This document shows, in pieces, positions 55,038 through 64,000 of a stretch of 64,000 nucleotides of DNA. The notes under the pieces were generated by a model. That model searched no databases. It was not told the DNA's origin and was given only the letters and a program-made list of their open reading frames with translations. The position numbers were made by a program, and so were the translations under genes. This stretch comes from Diploptera punctata (Eukaryota > Arthropoda > Insecta > Blattodea > Blaberidae). The stretch's first letter is position 1, and each line of letters begins with the position of its first letter. The stretch covers positions 737,501 through 801,500 of the forward strand of contig JASPKZ010004951.1 of assembly GCA_030220185.1 (NCBI GenBank). Reading direction: 5' to 3'.

Positions 55038-55296
55038 CACTGAAAGAAGGTGTTGTGCAGGTACATAAAGAGTGAATAATGTTGATCACTAGGCCATGGG
55101 TAGAAGCTCTCATACTCAATGATCCAGAACAAACGAGGAAAGTTACTGCATGGAATAAATATGGTAAATGACGGGCTACATCCAGGCAATTATTGAAAGA
55201 CAACATTAAGAGATAGCGAGCAAGAATTGCTATGTCATCCCACATCATATGCTGTTCTAACAAAGGTGTCGGAGATGTACATGTTTTATCCACTAC
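55038..55296 (-). CDS. Nf1: Neurofibromin internal exon
   Basis: This 259 nt exon starts after TTTCCAG in phase 0 and ends in phase 1 before GTAATT. It encodes VVDKTCTSPTPLLEQHMMWD, then the strongly conserved stretch with DIAILARYLLMLSFNN, LDVARHLPYLFHAVTFL and RASTHGLVINIIHSLCTC. That is diagnostic for neurofibromin and close to the fly protein. A longer open frame (54997-55326) runs past both splice sites into intron, so its ends are not coding boundaries. The following intron is only 99 nt, the single short Nf1 intron seen here. Confidence 0.95.
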
Positions 55297-55599
55297 CTGG
55301 AAACAATGAAAAAGGAAATCATTCAAGTTATCATTATTATTTGAAATATATTTATGTCATAAGCACATTGTATGCAGAATTGAATGAAAAATTAAAACAC
55401 ATAAGCGTTTTTTACTTAAAAATTCTCATGTCTTATAAATGTATATTACATTTTAGTAAGTTTTCTACATACAATGTAATGTCAATTAATACCACATAGA
55501 CTCTTTGTGCACACAAAACTGTGTGCGAAATCTTATGGACCAACAAAATGGTATCAGTCAAACAGAGTAGTATGTCAGCACCCGTTATCTTAAATGTGG

Positions 55600-56305
55600 T
55601 AAGAATGAAGTTGAAAATAAAGTTAGAGGAGAAAATATATCAGATAAAACATTTATTTATTCTGATGAGATTTTAATTTGACACACAAAAAGAAGTCAAT
55701 TAAAAGAAGGATTAACAAAATGAGATCATGCTGTTAAAGAAAATTGGGATAAAAATCAATGAAGAAAAGATAGTAGTGATGAAAATAACAAGAAAAGCAT
55801 TATAAGAATGTAAAAGAAGTTGAAGGATTTAAATATTTGAGAACTGAAATTAACAAAGAAGCAAACATCCAAACACAAATAAGCAGAATACAAAGTTACA
55901 TCAGATGCTAACATTTAATTAAAAATTTGTTATGGAACCAGGAAATATCAATGAATTGTGAAAAAATGTAGAAAACATACATTATTATTTTAATTTATGT
56001 TGAGTTGTATACATTATTACTTTATGGGGCTCAAATGTGGACTACAACAAAGAAAGAATTAAGTAGAATAAGGGAGAGAAGACAAAATATTTAAGAAGTA
56101 TATTAGGAAAAACTAAGACAAAATTTGGAACATAGAAATAAGAGAAATCTTGAATGTGGACAGATTACAGGATGAAACAGAAGACAGAATAAGATGTTAC
56201 AGTCACAAAAAGAATTGATACTGGAAGGTTGCGGAGACGGACACAAGGATACAGAATACAAGAGAAGAGAGACTCAGAAGCCAGTCAAATATAGATGCAA
56301 CATTA
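55600..56305 (+). pseudogene. Degraded LINE RT relic
   Basis: Plus strand, many stops: LLKKIGIKINEEK, EGFKYL-like (GAAGGATTTAAATATTTG), then VYIITLWGSNVDYNKE, SILGKTKTKFGT, RLRRRTQGYRIQ. This is the order of RT palm, thumb and C-terminal domain of a LINE. No catalytic box. Confidence 0.55.
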
Positions 56306-56308
56306 ATA

Positions 56309-56595
56309 AATTACATTATGAGGTTCTTCTTAATAAATAAGGTGAATCTGGAGCCATCTTACCTCGTAACTTGTGTTCTATTTGGAGGATACAAACAAGA
56401 TTATGAATTTTGAAATTCCCAGAGAAAAATATTTGATTTACTAGTTCTTCGATCAGCCGAAAGATGGAGTGTGAGCCAACAATGTACATTTTAAGTCAGC
56501 AAAAGCTGACAATAGTATATAAATATACCGAAACTAGTTCAAATAGAACACAACATGTCATGAGGTAAGATGACTACAGATTCACCTTATTTATT
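56309..56595. mobile_element. Asymmetric PLE dimer
   Basis: Short left minus arm (ATTATGAGGTTCTTC … CATCTTACCTCGTAACTTG), then a right plus copy starting in the GIY-YIG end (NKIMNFEIPREKYLI) with a ribozyme remnant (CTGACAA … CGAAACTAGTTC) and CATGAGGTAAGATG. A possible imperfect TSD is TAGATG(C/G)AACA. Confidence 0.65.
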
Positions 56596-56814
56596 AATAG
56601 ATGGAACACATTATGAAGAATGATGAAAAGAGAAGAATAGATTGGAGTGAAGTGGAAAGATGTGGAATGATTGAGATAAGTGGAGGTTTTTGTCCAAGAC
56701 TAGAAGAAAGATGAAGTAGAAAACTCTGTCTTTGTATGTGATATTAACAAACAAACTTTTTAATGGTTTATTTTAGGATGTAATATTTTGAAGTTGTTTT
56801 AATCAAGTTTTTTG

Positions 56815-56970
56815 AGACTGGGAAACATCTTACCTCAAATTATTGTTGATTAATTCTCAAACATGTTTTGATATAATCTTCTATATGATGATGATATAGA
56901 AGATTATATCAAAACATGTTCGAGAATAAATCAACAATAATTTGAGGTAAAATGTTTCCCAGTCTAAAAA
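56815..56970. repeat. PLE-type palindrome
   Basis: About 70 bp arms around 56893: GACTGGGAAACATCTTACCT … AGGTAAAATGTTTCCCAGTC, inner ATATAGAAGATTATATCAAA. Ends in an A-run. Confidence 0.7.
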
Positions 56971-57767
56971 AAAAAAGAATAAACTTTTTAATTTTCAGCT
57001 TGAGGAATTTAGATGAAGCGGGATTTTGTAATGTTTTCTGTGGATTGTGATATCTGCCATTTTCTAATGAATACAATCTTCATTGGTGTAATACTGAAAC
57101 AAGATTAAATATTTTAAAGTGTCTAAAAAAAGGGAGAAAGTGGATCGTCTACAGCACATGAATATATTGTTGATAAATCAGCAATTACTTGCATCTAAAA
57201 TGTATTGTACAGTATTATTTTAATAGGTACACTGTATCTCTTAATCTTTATATATAACAAATGAACGCCTGTGAGTCTGTCTGTCCTTTATGAACTCAAA
57301 AACTACTTGACCGTAATTTTTTCGGACAATTAACATATATAACATATTGCCATGCATACTAAAGGGCCTGGGCTAAAAAAAAAAAAAATTTGGTGCACTA
57401 ACAAAGTAACTTTTTGGACATTTAAATGGCTTTTACTGCCTAAACCATAACAAATACACCAAATTAATGTACACAGAATTGAATATCTCAAAAAAATTCT
57501 ACAAAGAAGTATTTTACAGATAACTCACAATAATCATTTTTGTCTTTCAGCTCAATGATACCAAGAAAATCAAGATAAGTAGATTCCCAAGCAATGCTGA
57601 GTACAAGGTATCTAAATTTATAATTATTTTTTCTTTTTACTTATTCAACTTAACATAAAAACATTTCAATTGAGTTGGTGTTTACTTGATGAAAATCCAT
57701 ATTTATTAATTAAATAAAAATAAAACGTAGTTTTATTTGATTTTCATATTTATTATATAATTCAGTT

Positions 57768-57817
57768 AACATGTCTGAAGAAGGTACAGTGTACCGAAAC
57801 AGCTGTCACTGAATTAT
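57768..57817 (+). ncRNA. Hammerhead ribozyme candidate, PLE family C
   Basis: CTGAAGA 57775-57781; helix II GGTAC/GTACC; GAAA 57796-57799; helix III ACAGCTGT (57799-57806); H17 is C57807. Identical core to 15309-15358. Confidence 0.75.
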
Positions 57818-57868
57818 ATAATAAATATGAACATCAAATAAAACAACGTTTTATTTTTATTTAATTAA

Positions 57869-59443
57869 CCCGTCAGCGTGGAGCGACGTGACGTGTATGC
57901 AAGTTGAATTCTTCACCAAATGCGGAACGACGTGACATGTACGCTAGCTACACGCACTGCTTTAAACTGTAATTATGACCTTTGTGTTTACATTAACTAT
58001 TTACAGTTTATACAAATTTTATGTAGAGACTTCAAAGTTTATATTAGTGCATATATTAACTGATTACGGCCCTCAGTAACAAGTTAAAATAATTTTATAT
58101 TTGCATTTATTCTTGCGGCCTCTGACATTTTTCTTAAATTTATAACTTGATAAAGGATTTCTTTTAAAACTAAATTCGCCTTTTTTTTGTAGATTAGCTT
58201 GTCTATTAAATTGAATCTATTTTCAAATCTCTTCATTTTTAATAATAATGTCGCAAAATTCAGTATATATAAAGACCCAACAAAGTTATTTCCGATTTAC
58301 GTTACAGTACAGGACCACAATAGTAAATTTCAGATATATATATATTTCAAATGACGATATCCTTACATTATGGAAAGGTAGTTAGTCTACAATTCAGTCA
58401 GTATCTAAAAGGTAAAGTGGTCCACTACAGACCTTAGAAGATTCTTGGGATATTAGGAGGTTAAGGCTCCCACTTTTCTAAACTATCGGTACTTGATGTA
58501 AGCCGAGTACTTATTTCTGTCTGACGGCCCATAACAAGCATCTGGTACTCATTTCAGTTAGAGGCTGAGTCAACCCCGGGTTCACGGTGCCGCCTGAACG
58601 TTTGGTTCAGTTTAAAAATCCTGATCCACCGGGACTCAAACCCTCGATCTTCCGGCTTTTAGCATGTTGATCTTTTAAGTCCACACCTCCGGCGAAACTA
58701 TTATAGTCATATTTCATCAACTGGTTTCGGTTTGGAAACCAGAAGAAAGGCATTGAAATTTAGGGTTGATGAAGGTCTTAGTACAACAGGTCTGATGTGT
58801 AGAAAGACCATTTTTTGAAGGCACACGACCTAAAATAATGTTTCCAAAGTGTTAGAAAGACACATTTGGAGAAGGCTGCCCCCCCCCCCCTACAAGAAAG
58901 AAGGTCAGCGCATAGAAGCAATGTATTTGTAATAAACATGAACAAAGTAAACACAAGAGGAAAAAAATACACTTATTGTTGCCCGAGTGTCAAAAAGCTG
59001 GTTTACATTTTGAAGATTTATCACACCAATTTTTGAAGTTCATACTTTTTTTTTCAAGACCCTTTTCTTTTGTGTAAATATTTCGTTTTGTTGTTAGGTA
59101 AAGCCGGTTCTCTGAATTCTTCAAAGAATCCCTAGTGCAATTCACTGTGTCACTTATGTGAGAAGTTTACAAAAAGGACCTATTTCAACTGTGGCACAAC
59201 AACCATAAATAAATCTGCAAAAAATGCAGAGATGTTACGTGAGAACCGTAACAAATTTAATTAATTAAATATTATATTAAGGGTTCACCATAAACGAATT
59301 GCAAAATCATTTAAATTACTCAAGATATATCAATTTAAATGCGTTATTGGAATACTGGCACTGAGCGGCTGAGTTTAAATACCGGTGAACTTCCTCCCGC
59401 ATCAGAGTATTCTCGGCCATTTAAATCCATCCGCTCTGAAGGG
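57869..59443. mobile_element. PiggyBac-like nonautonomous element, TTAA duplication
   Basis: TTAA at 57865-57868 and 59444-59447. Terminal repeats start CCCGTCAGCGTGG, and the right end complement reads CCCTTCAGAGCGG (about 10 of 13 match). No transposase frame. It contains a SINE-2 copy and a C10 run at about 58881-58890. Confidence 0.7.
58425..58700 (-). mobile_element. SINE-2 diverged copy
   Basis: Inverse of 6154-6452: GGAGGTTAAGGCTCCCACTT, ATCTGGTACTCATTTC, TTAGAGGCTGAGTC, GGGACTCAAACCCTCG (B-box). Confidence 0.75.
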
Positions 59444-59689
59444 TTAATAAAAACATTTCATTTATTTAGGTGTAGCAGTGCACACCGGGTATTAGCTAGA
59501 ATGATATAAACATTTATGATGTACATATTTGATGCACTCTGCCACATTATCTTTGTTTACACAAACTAATACTGTTCTAATATTAGTTTGGCTAACCAAT
59601 ATTCCACTGTACTGGGGATCCCAGGAATAAGATCTGTAAGAGATCAAGAATTTTAAACAATTTATATTTTTAGAAAGTGACCCTAAGAG

Positions 59690-59990
59690 GTTTTATTTAA
59701 ATACACCTCATCTCATATTTTGTAATTTTTCAGGACTAGTTTTAAAAGAAGTTCTCTTCATTGTCAACTGTTGATTTGATGGTTGGTAATCCTGTAAGCC
59801 TATTTTTTCTCCTCTATTGGTTGGCCAAATTGAAAAGGATTCGATTTGAAGGTTCATTGATCAACCAACAGAGGCTTACAAGATTACTAACCATCAAATC
59901 AAGTCAGATGGTATCGACAATTAAGAGAAGTTCTCATTGAAACTAAACCTATAAAGTTACAAAATATGAGAGGTATAAAATTTGATTCAT
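59690..59990. repeat. Old PLE-type palindrome
   Basis: Imperfect arms: CACCTCATCTCATATTTTGT against ACAAAATATGAGAGGT, and ATTTGATGGTTGGTAATC against GATTACTAACCATCAAAT. Ribozyme remnant only. Confidence 0.6.
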
Positions 59991-60299
59991 TTATTGGTTA
60001 TTTCAAACAATATTTGATATGGAAATATGAGATAGAAATGCAAAAAATGATCACTTTTTGTTTTGTTTCTGTATTTTTATTCTATCTGTAAAATACTCTT
60101 CCTTATGTCAAGAACATAATTCAGATGATTTCTGAAAACAAGCCAATCAATTTTTCATACGAGCAGAAAAATATTGAAAAAAAATAATGAATAGATATAA
60201 CATCAATATTTTTACATTATTTTTAATTAACATGTTCCAGAATTGGATTTAGTTTTATTTTAGAAAGGAAAATTAATGCTCAGACATCAATATATTTAT

Positions 60300-60560
60300 C
60301 AATACTTTTAACAGAATATCATTAGTGTCGTGATTCAAATCTGGATGTGAAAGGACAAATAATCTTGCTCAGAGACCTCATTTTTCAGGATTGAGGTTTA
60401 TTACATATGATAAATCTTGGCATAGGACCAACGGCTTTGGTGCCCTTTCAGAAGGAACCCATACTAAAAATTTTTATATCCTTAAAAATCAGGTTTGAAC
60501 CCTCAAACCTCGGAACCAGAGAGTCCACTAAAACCGACATAAATAATAGACACTACTTTA
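60300..60560 (-). repeat. Possible SINE-5 relic
   Basis: Plus-strand CAGGTTTGAACCCTCAAACCTCGGAACCAGAG-type block (about 60490-60523) resembles the head of the 28.5-28.8 kb SINE in inverse. The rest is too diverged. Confidence 0.35.
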
Positions 60561-60604
60561 ATTTTCAATTGACTTTATTTACTTATATCACAACTTAATC
60601 ATTA

Positions 60605-61125
60605 GCTATCTTTGGCTAAGAAAGCTTTGGAACCACCTGAGCACAGACCCTTCTATGCCAAGGTTCATCATTTTTTGGAGTAATTTTTTATGTCAAATTG
60701 AATCATATGCACTTTTGAAATCAATGAATACTGCTAATGTTGTTTTTGATTTGTCTAGAGCACTTTGATTTCCTGGCTAAGCATTGCAACTTATATGGTA
60801 GAATGGAATTTTCTGAATCCTGCCTGTACAGGAGTTATTAGTTGCTGTTTTTTTATAAACCAATTCAACCTTGCATATGTAATTATTTTCATAGTTTTGG
60901 CTAAGATACTTGTGAGGGCAAATGGCTGGTAGCTATCTATTCCTGCTGGATTTTTGTTTGGTTTTAATATAGGTATAATGATAGTTTTCCTCCAACTATC
61001 TGGCACACCAATTTTCCAAATCAAATTGAGGAGATTTAAGATAGCATTCAGTGCTTTTCTTCCTAAGTGTTTGATAAATTCAGACATTATTTTATACTGC
61101 ATAATATGCAAGAACACAAATATGA
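60605..61125 (-). pseudogene. LINE-C-type RT N-terminal fragment
   Basis: A 108-codon minus-strand frame: ALNAILNLLNLIWKIGVPDS, WRKTIIIPILKPNKNPAGID, SYQPFALTSILAKTMKIITY, RLNWFIKKQQLITPVQAGFR. These are the N-terminal RT blocks (…PxSYRPIxLxS… and QxGFR). A second frame continues to about 60620. The catalytic YADD/FADD part is missing. Confidence 0.8.
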
Positions 61126-61638
61126 TAATGAATAAGGATCACTTGATGTTCTGCACTGATCTTCAGAAAATAGTTGAAACACCATTCCAAATTGCTGAAT
61201 GTTATTGGGAAGCCCACAAGTGAATGATAACAAATCAAGAGCTTCAGAACATTTGAATGCTACTACTACTATTCATTAGCTATCTTGTCAAGCTGACTAC
61301 TGACTTTTTCAAAGTCCAAGCAGTCCTTTTATATATGTTTCAAAATAATGGCAGTACCAGAACTTTTTACATTTTATTTATATCAATAATGCAGAAAGAG
61401 AAATTTCTTTTTTATTTATTTTATTTTTTAGTACTCAGAAAAGTGGCACAAGTCAAAATTAATAATTTACAGGAAAGAGAAGAAAATCTGTTTTTATTAA
61501 TGTTTAAAGGAAGTGACACTACTTATCAAGAAAAACTGCTCTATAAAATATATAAAGCATACTTCTTTGAATTTATTTCACTAATTACACTCATGATCAA
61601 AATAAACAGTGAAATGAATTAAAAGAAATAAGCCTTTA
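61126..61638. other. Nf1 intron, no assigned gene
   Basis: A 121-codon plus frame (61257-61622) is hydrophobic and Phe-rich, with no motif; likely chance in AT-rich DNA. Confidence 0.4.
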
Positions 61639-61639
61639 T

Positions 61640-61975
61640 ATTGTCCACCATTGTGGTCTCAAGGTAGCATGCTGCCTTGTCACACAGCAGGCCCAGATTT
61701 GATTCCCAATCAGGACAGGCTCCTGGATGAGGTTTTTTGGGGTTTTTCTCCCTCCTCCTGTAAGAACAAATGTCAAGGAAACTTAGGGCCCAACGATCCC
61801 CAAAAATCATCTGGCCATCATCATCCTTATCATTATCACCACCATTCCTCACTGGTGTGGAAAGCAACAGGAAGCTATCACACCTATAATTCAATAGTGA
61901 AGATGCAAAACATAGCATGAATATGCTGATTGCAGTGAAGGACCTGCCCTTGGGCAGAATTACTATGGATGGATA
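61640..61975 (+). mobile_element. SINE-1 copy
   Basis: Head TGTGGTCTCAAGGTAGCATG, B-box GATTTGATTCCC, body with GGGTTTTTCTCCCTCCTCCT, CATCATCCTTATCATTATCA and GCCCTTGGGCAGAATTACTA. TSD not resolved. Confidence 0.85.
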
Positions 61976-62044
61976 TGCTTTGGACAGTATTTTTTTTTCT
62001 GTAAAATTAATATTATTGACTTGTGCTGTTTTTCCCATGCACTA

Positions 62045-62185
62045 GATTTATTGTATAAATAAGGTGAATCTGTTCATCCTACCTCAAAAATTATTGAGTA
62101 TTTTGGACATGTTTCAATATACTTGCATATTTATCTTCAGCTTGGCCAGTCACCATGAACCTCATAATTCTGCTTCCTATTGTAT
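62045..62185 (-). repeat. PLE 3' fragment with ribozyme
   Basis: Minus strand from GACTGGCCAAGCTGAAGA to TGAGGTAGGATGAACAGATT. Next to it ATGAACCTCATAATTC, a tail in the other direction. Confidence 0.65.
62100..62148 (-). ncRNA. Hammerhead ribozyme candidate
   Basis: Minus strand: CTGAAGA (62140-62134); helix II AATAT/ATATT; GAAA (62115-62112); helix III ACATGT (62112-62107); H17 is C at 62106. Core intact. Confidence 0.75.
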
Positions 62186-62339
62186 CTTATTAAGTAAATT
62201 TACTGTTTTCAGAAAATTCTAGACACGTGCAACAATATGTCGTAGCACTGTCAAGTATGAATTAAAGTATAAAAAAGTTCATGTCACAATGTATTACAAT
62301 GGATTGTGGTATTTTTTATTATTTAACTAAGAATAAATA

Positions 62340-63528
62340 CCGGGTGGTCCAAAAGTCTCGATCCATTTCCATTAAATTGGCATTTTCTTCGTTGTTTTTC
62401 AGGTTCATCACGAAGCATGCTTACCATTGAAGAAAGAATAACAGTTGTTTCCGCGTGATTGCGATTGGTAAGCTATGAACAAGTGCATCAGGAATTTGAA
62501 CGAAAGTTTCACAAACCAGCACCTACTAGAGCCAATGTCCGGATGTTGGTGAACAAATTTAGATGAACAGGAAGTGTTCTTGATTAAAAAACGTTCAGGC
62601 AGACCATAGACCTCTGCAAATGATGTTGAACGTATTCAGCACGCGATTGAACGCAGTCCAGGCGCATTGACTCGCAGGCTCAGTAATGAACTGGACATTC
62701 CCAGGACAACAGTTTGGAGGGTTTTAAGGTTTAAACTCAACAAACGTGCATACCATTTGCAAGTGCTACATCACTTGGAACAGGAAGATTATGCTGCCCG
62801 TCAGGCTATATGCTATGATTTGCTTCAGACTGTTGCTAATGAAAATCTAATGGACAATATCCTTTTCAGTGACGAGGCTACATTCCACATTTGTGGTCGT
62901 GTAAATAGGCATAATTGTCGAATATGGGCCGGCAAGCAAGCTAATGCTACATATGAATGGCAACGAGATACACCAAAAATTAATGTAACAGCAACAAAAC
63001 TGTACGGTCCATTCATGTTTCAAGAACCCACAGTCACTGGAGTCACCTACTTACACATGCTTGAACAATTTCTAGAACCACAGCTTACGCAGGATGGTGT
63101 TTTACACTCTGTTGTCTTTCAGCAAAATGGTGCCCCACCGTATTTCACTCTGTGTGTGCATGCCTATCTCAATGCAACATTTCCGGGTCGCTGGATTGGC
63201 AGAGCTGTGCCAAGAATGTGGACACCATGCCCACCAGACTTAACCCCACTTGATTTTTTGCCTGGGGGTTTATCAAGTCTCATGTGTACAAGACTAACGT
63301 TCATGATCTTCCTCATTTACGAGACAGTAGCAGCTATTATACCATGCCATCTGCGTAATGTGTTTAGAGTAACAGTGCAACGCTGGGAGCAATGCCCCAA
63401 AATGCAAGGGGGACAGATTGAACTGTACTGAAGATTGTTCACAGACATCTGACAAATAACATATGTAACAGTCATGAACATTGGTCAATGCTTTCAAAAA
63501 AATGGATCAAAACTTTTGGACCACCCTG
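62340..63528 (+). mobile_element. Mariner-type transposon (1.19 kb), TA duplication
   Basis: TA at 62338-62339 and 63529-63530. TIR starts CCGGGTGGTCCAAAAGT at the left; the right end complement is CAGGGTGGTCCAAAAGT, then TTTGATCCATTT. One transposase pseudogene fills it. Confidence 0.92.
62417..63431 (+). pseudogene. Mariner-type transposase, disrupted
   Basis: Begins MLTIEERITVVSA at 62417, followed by in-frame stops and one frameshift before the 254-codon frame 62667-63431. That frame has the helix-turn-helix (RLSNELDIPRTTVWRVLR), LFSDEATFHICGRVNRHNCR (first Asp), FQEPTVTGVTYLHMLEQF, VVFQQNGAPPYF and PPDLTPLDFLPGG (third Asp). The second catalytic Asp, normally in QQDGAPPH, is Asn here. 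DDE enzymes of this group cut at TA using three acidic residues, so the copy is inactive twice over. Confidence 0.88.
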
Positions 63529-63534
63529 TAATTT

Positions 63535-63790
63535 AGTTATTTTAGTTAATATTGCCCAAAAGAAAAATTTTCCATAAAATGAAATTTTGGTAATCCTTTA
63601 TTGAATGAATCACAGATGTCTAATTATAATTTAAATACAAGAAGTAAGATTTTTAAGTAAATTTCTATTCTTCATTTATCTATATACCTCGTAATATTAT
63701 TAAAAAGCATTAAAAAAATCACTAACTTTGCTGTGAAGGTCTCAGAATGAACTGTTAGAAACAGGCAAATGTTTTAATTTCACTCACTCA
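63535..63790. other. Nf1 intron, nothing recognised
   Basis: AT-rich sequence between the mariner-type element and the Nf1 donor at 63791. Confidence 0.4.
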
Positions 63791-63791
63791 C

Positions 63792-63953
63792 CCTACATAA
63801 CCTTCCAATGACCTTCTTTGCTACAAGTTGTACATTTGCTGAGGCAAGAGCTACTGCTGTGTCTGCCATGATTTCCACTGTGGGAGAGCCAAGGCCACTC
63901 GAAACAGATCGATGTATGAAACTATCCAGCACCATGTCAATAAGTTCAGGTAC
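63792..63953 (-). CDS. Nf1: Neurofibromin internal exon (first Nf1 exon in this window)
   Basis: Neurofibromin is a cytoplasmic Ras GTPase-activating protein; this exon belongs to the helical-repeat region C-terminal to the GAP and Sec14-PH modules. It is 162 nt (54 codons), with an acceptor ending TTGTGCAG just above 63953 and a donor GTGAGT just below 63792. It reads VPELIDMVLDSFIHR, then MADTAVALASANVQLV, ending VIGRLCR. I recognise this as the segment that follows the Sec14-PH part of fly and human neurofibromin. Phase 0 at both ends joins it to the next exon at 55296. The intron between them is about 8.5 kb and full of transposons. The start of the gene is outside the window. Confidence 0.9.
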
Positions 63954-64000
63954 CTGCACAATGTAATCATATCATTCAATAAGTTTTGGCATGTGCATCT

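Larger units (their letters stand above)
57669..59447 (+). mobile_element. PLE family C short element, interrupted by piggyBac-like DNA
   Basis: Flanked by TAAAAACATTTCA (57656-57668 and 59448-59460). PLE sequence 57669-57868 starts ATTGAGTTGGTGTTTACTTG as at 13.5 kb. Then follow an inverted tail (ATAAAACGTAGTTTTATTTG), a hammerhead and the tail TTTATTTTTATTTAATTAA. Confidence 0.8.
57241..59505. repeat. Possible nonautonomous repeat hosting nested insertions
   Basis: Begins with the widespread arthropod-type TGTGAGTCTGTCTGTCCTTT and AACTACTTGACCG, and may end at CACCGGGTATTAGCTAG (about 59482-59498). The end style resembles Helitron-like nonautonomous repeats, but I cannot confirm it. It is interrupted by 57669-59447. 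Confidence 0.35.

Noticed and set aside
54997..55326. 109-codon frame as a stand-alone small protein
   Set aside because: The middle is an Nf1 exon. The ends run into intron past a good acceptor (55297) and donor (55037).

Overview
Organism and host gene: this is a 64 kb, AT-rich piece of an arthropod genome, almost certainly an insect. A cockroach- or termite-like polyneopteran is my guess, from the large introns and the repeat types. The only host gene I can identify is neurofibromin (Nf1), on the minus strand. Seven exons (63792-63953, 55038-55296, 54800-54938, 42104-42209, 27627-27750, 24299-24432, 16019-16159) all have AG/GT borders, compatible phases and a joined open frame of 355 codons. 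It matches the C-terminal helical-repeat part of neurofibromin, past the GAP and Sec14-PH region. The 5' and 3' parts of the gene lie outside the window. Everything else is intron filled with mobile DNA. Repeat load: (1) Penelope-like elements (PLEs) with RT and GIY-YIG domains. (2) Three LINE groups: LINE-A, an RT with 3' tetranucleotide tails; LINE-B, an APE endonuclease plus RT with GAT/GAA-type tails; LINE-C, RT plus RNase H. (3) At least six tRNA-derived SINE families. (4) DNA transposons: two mariner-type elements with clear TIRs, a third mariner-type relic, a piggyBac-like TTAA element, and a relic of an unclassified transposase. Nearly all coding copies are broken. Layout: 1-16 kb holds LINE-A, PLE, LINE-B, SINEs and a transposase relic. 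16-19 kb holds the last Nf1 exon and a stack of LINE-A, LINE-C, SINE and PLE insertions. 20-25 kb holds PLE dimers, a nearly full-length PLE, an Nf1 exon and a ribozyme-bearing palindrome. 26-42 kb holds SINEs, including a 1.25 kb SINE concatemer, a mariner relic and LINE-C. 42-57 kb holds three Nf1 exons, a mariner inside LINE-B, and a 3.3 kb head-to-head PLE dimer. 57-64 kb holds nested PLE, piggyBac and SINE, a mariner, and the first Nf1 exon of the window. Most notable system: the PLEs carry hammerhead-ribozyme cores near their 3' ends (CUGANGA, hairpin, GAAA, then a very short and usually self-complementary helix III ending in UH). Many PLEs integrate as head-to-head inverted dimers or short palindromes flanked by one 9-16 bp target-site duplication (TSD). 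In nearly every palindrome whose ends I could define, exactly one arm has the complete 3' tail. Tandem and inverted SINE concatemers inserted as single units suggest that the same machinery also moves SINEs. One PLE landed in the 3' splice region of an Nf1 exon and duplicated its pyrimidine tract. All calls come from reading the sequence; no database search was run.
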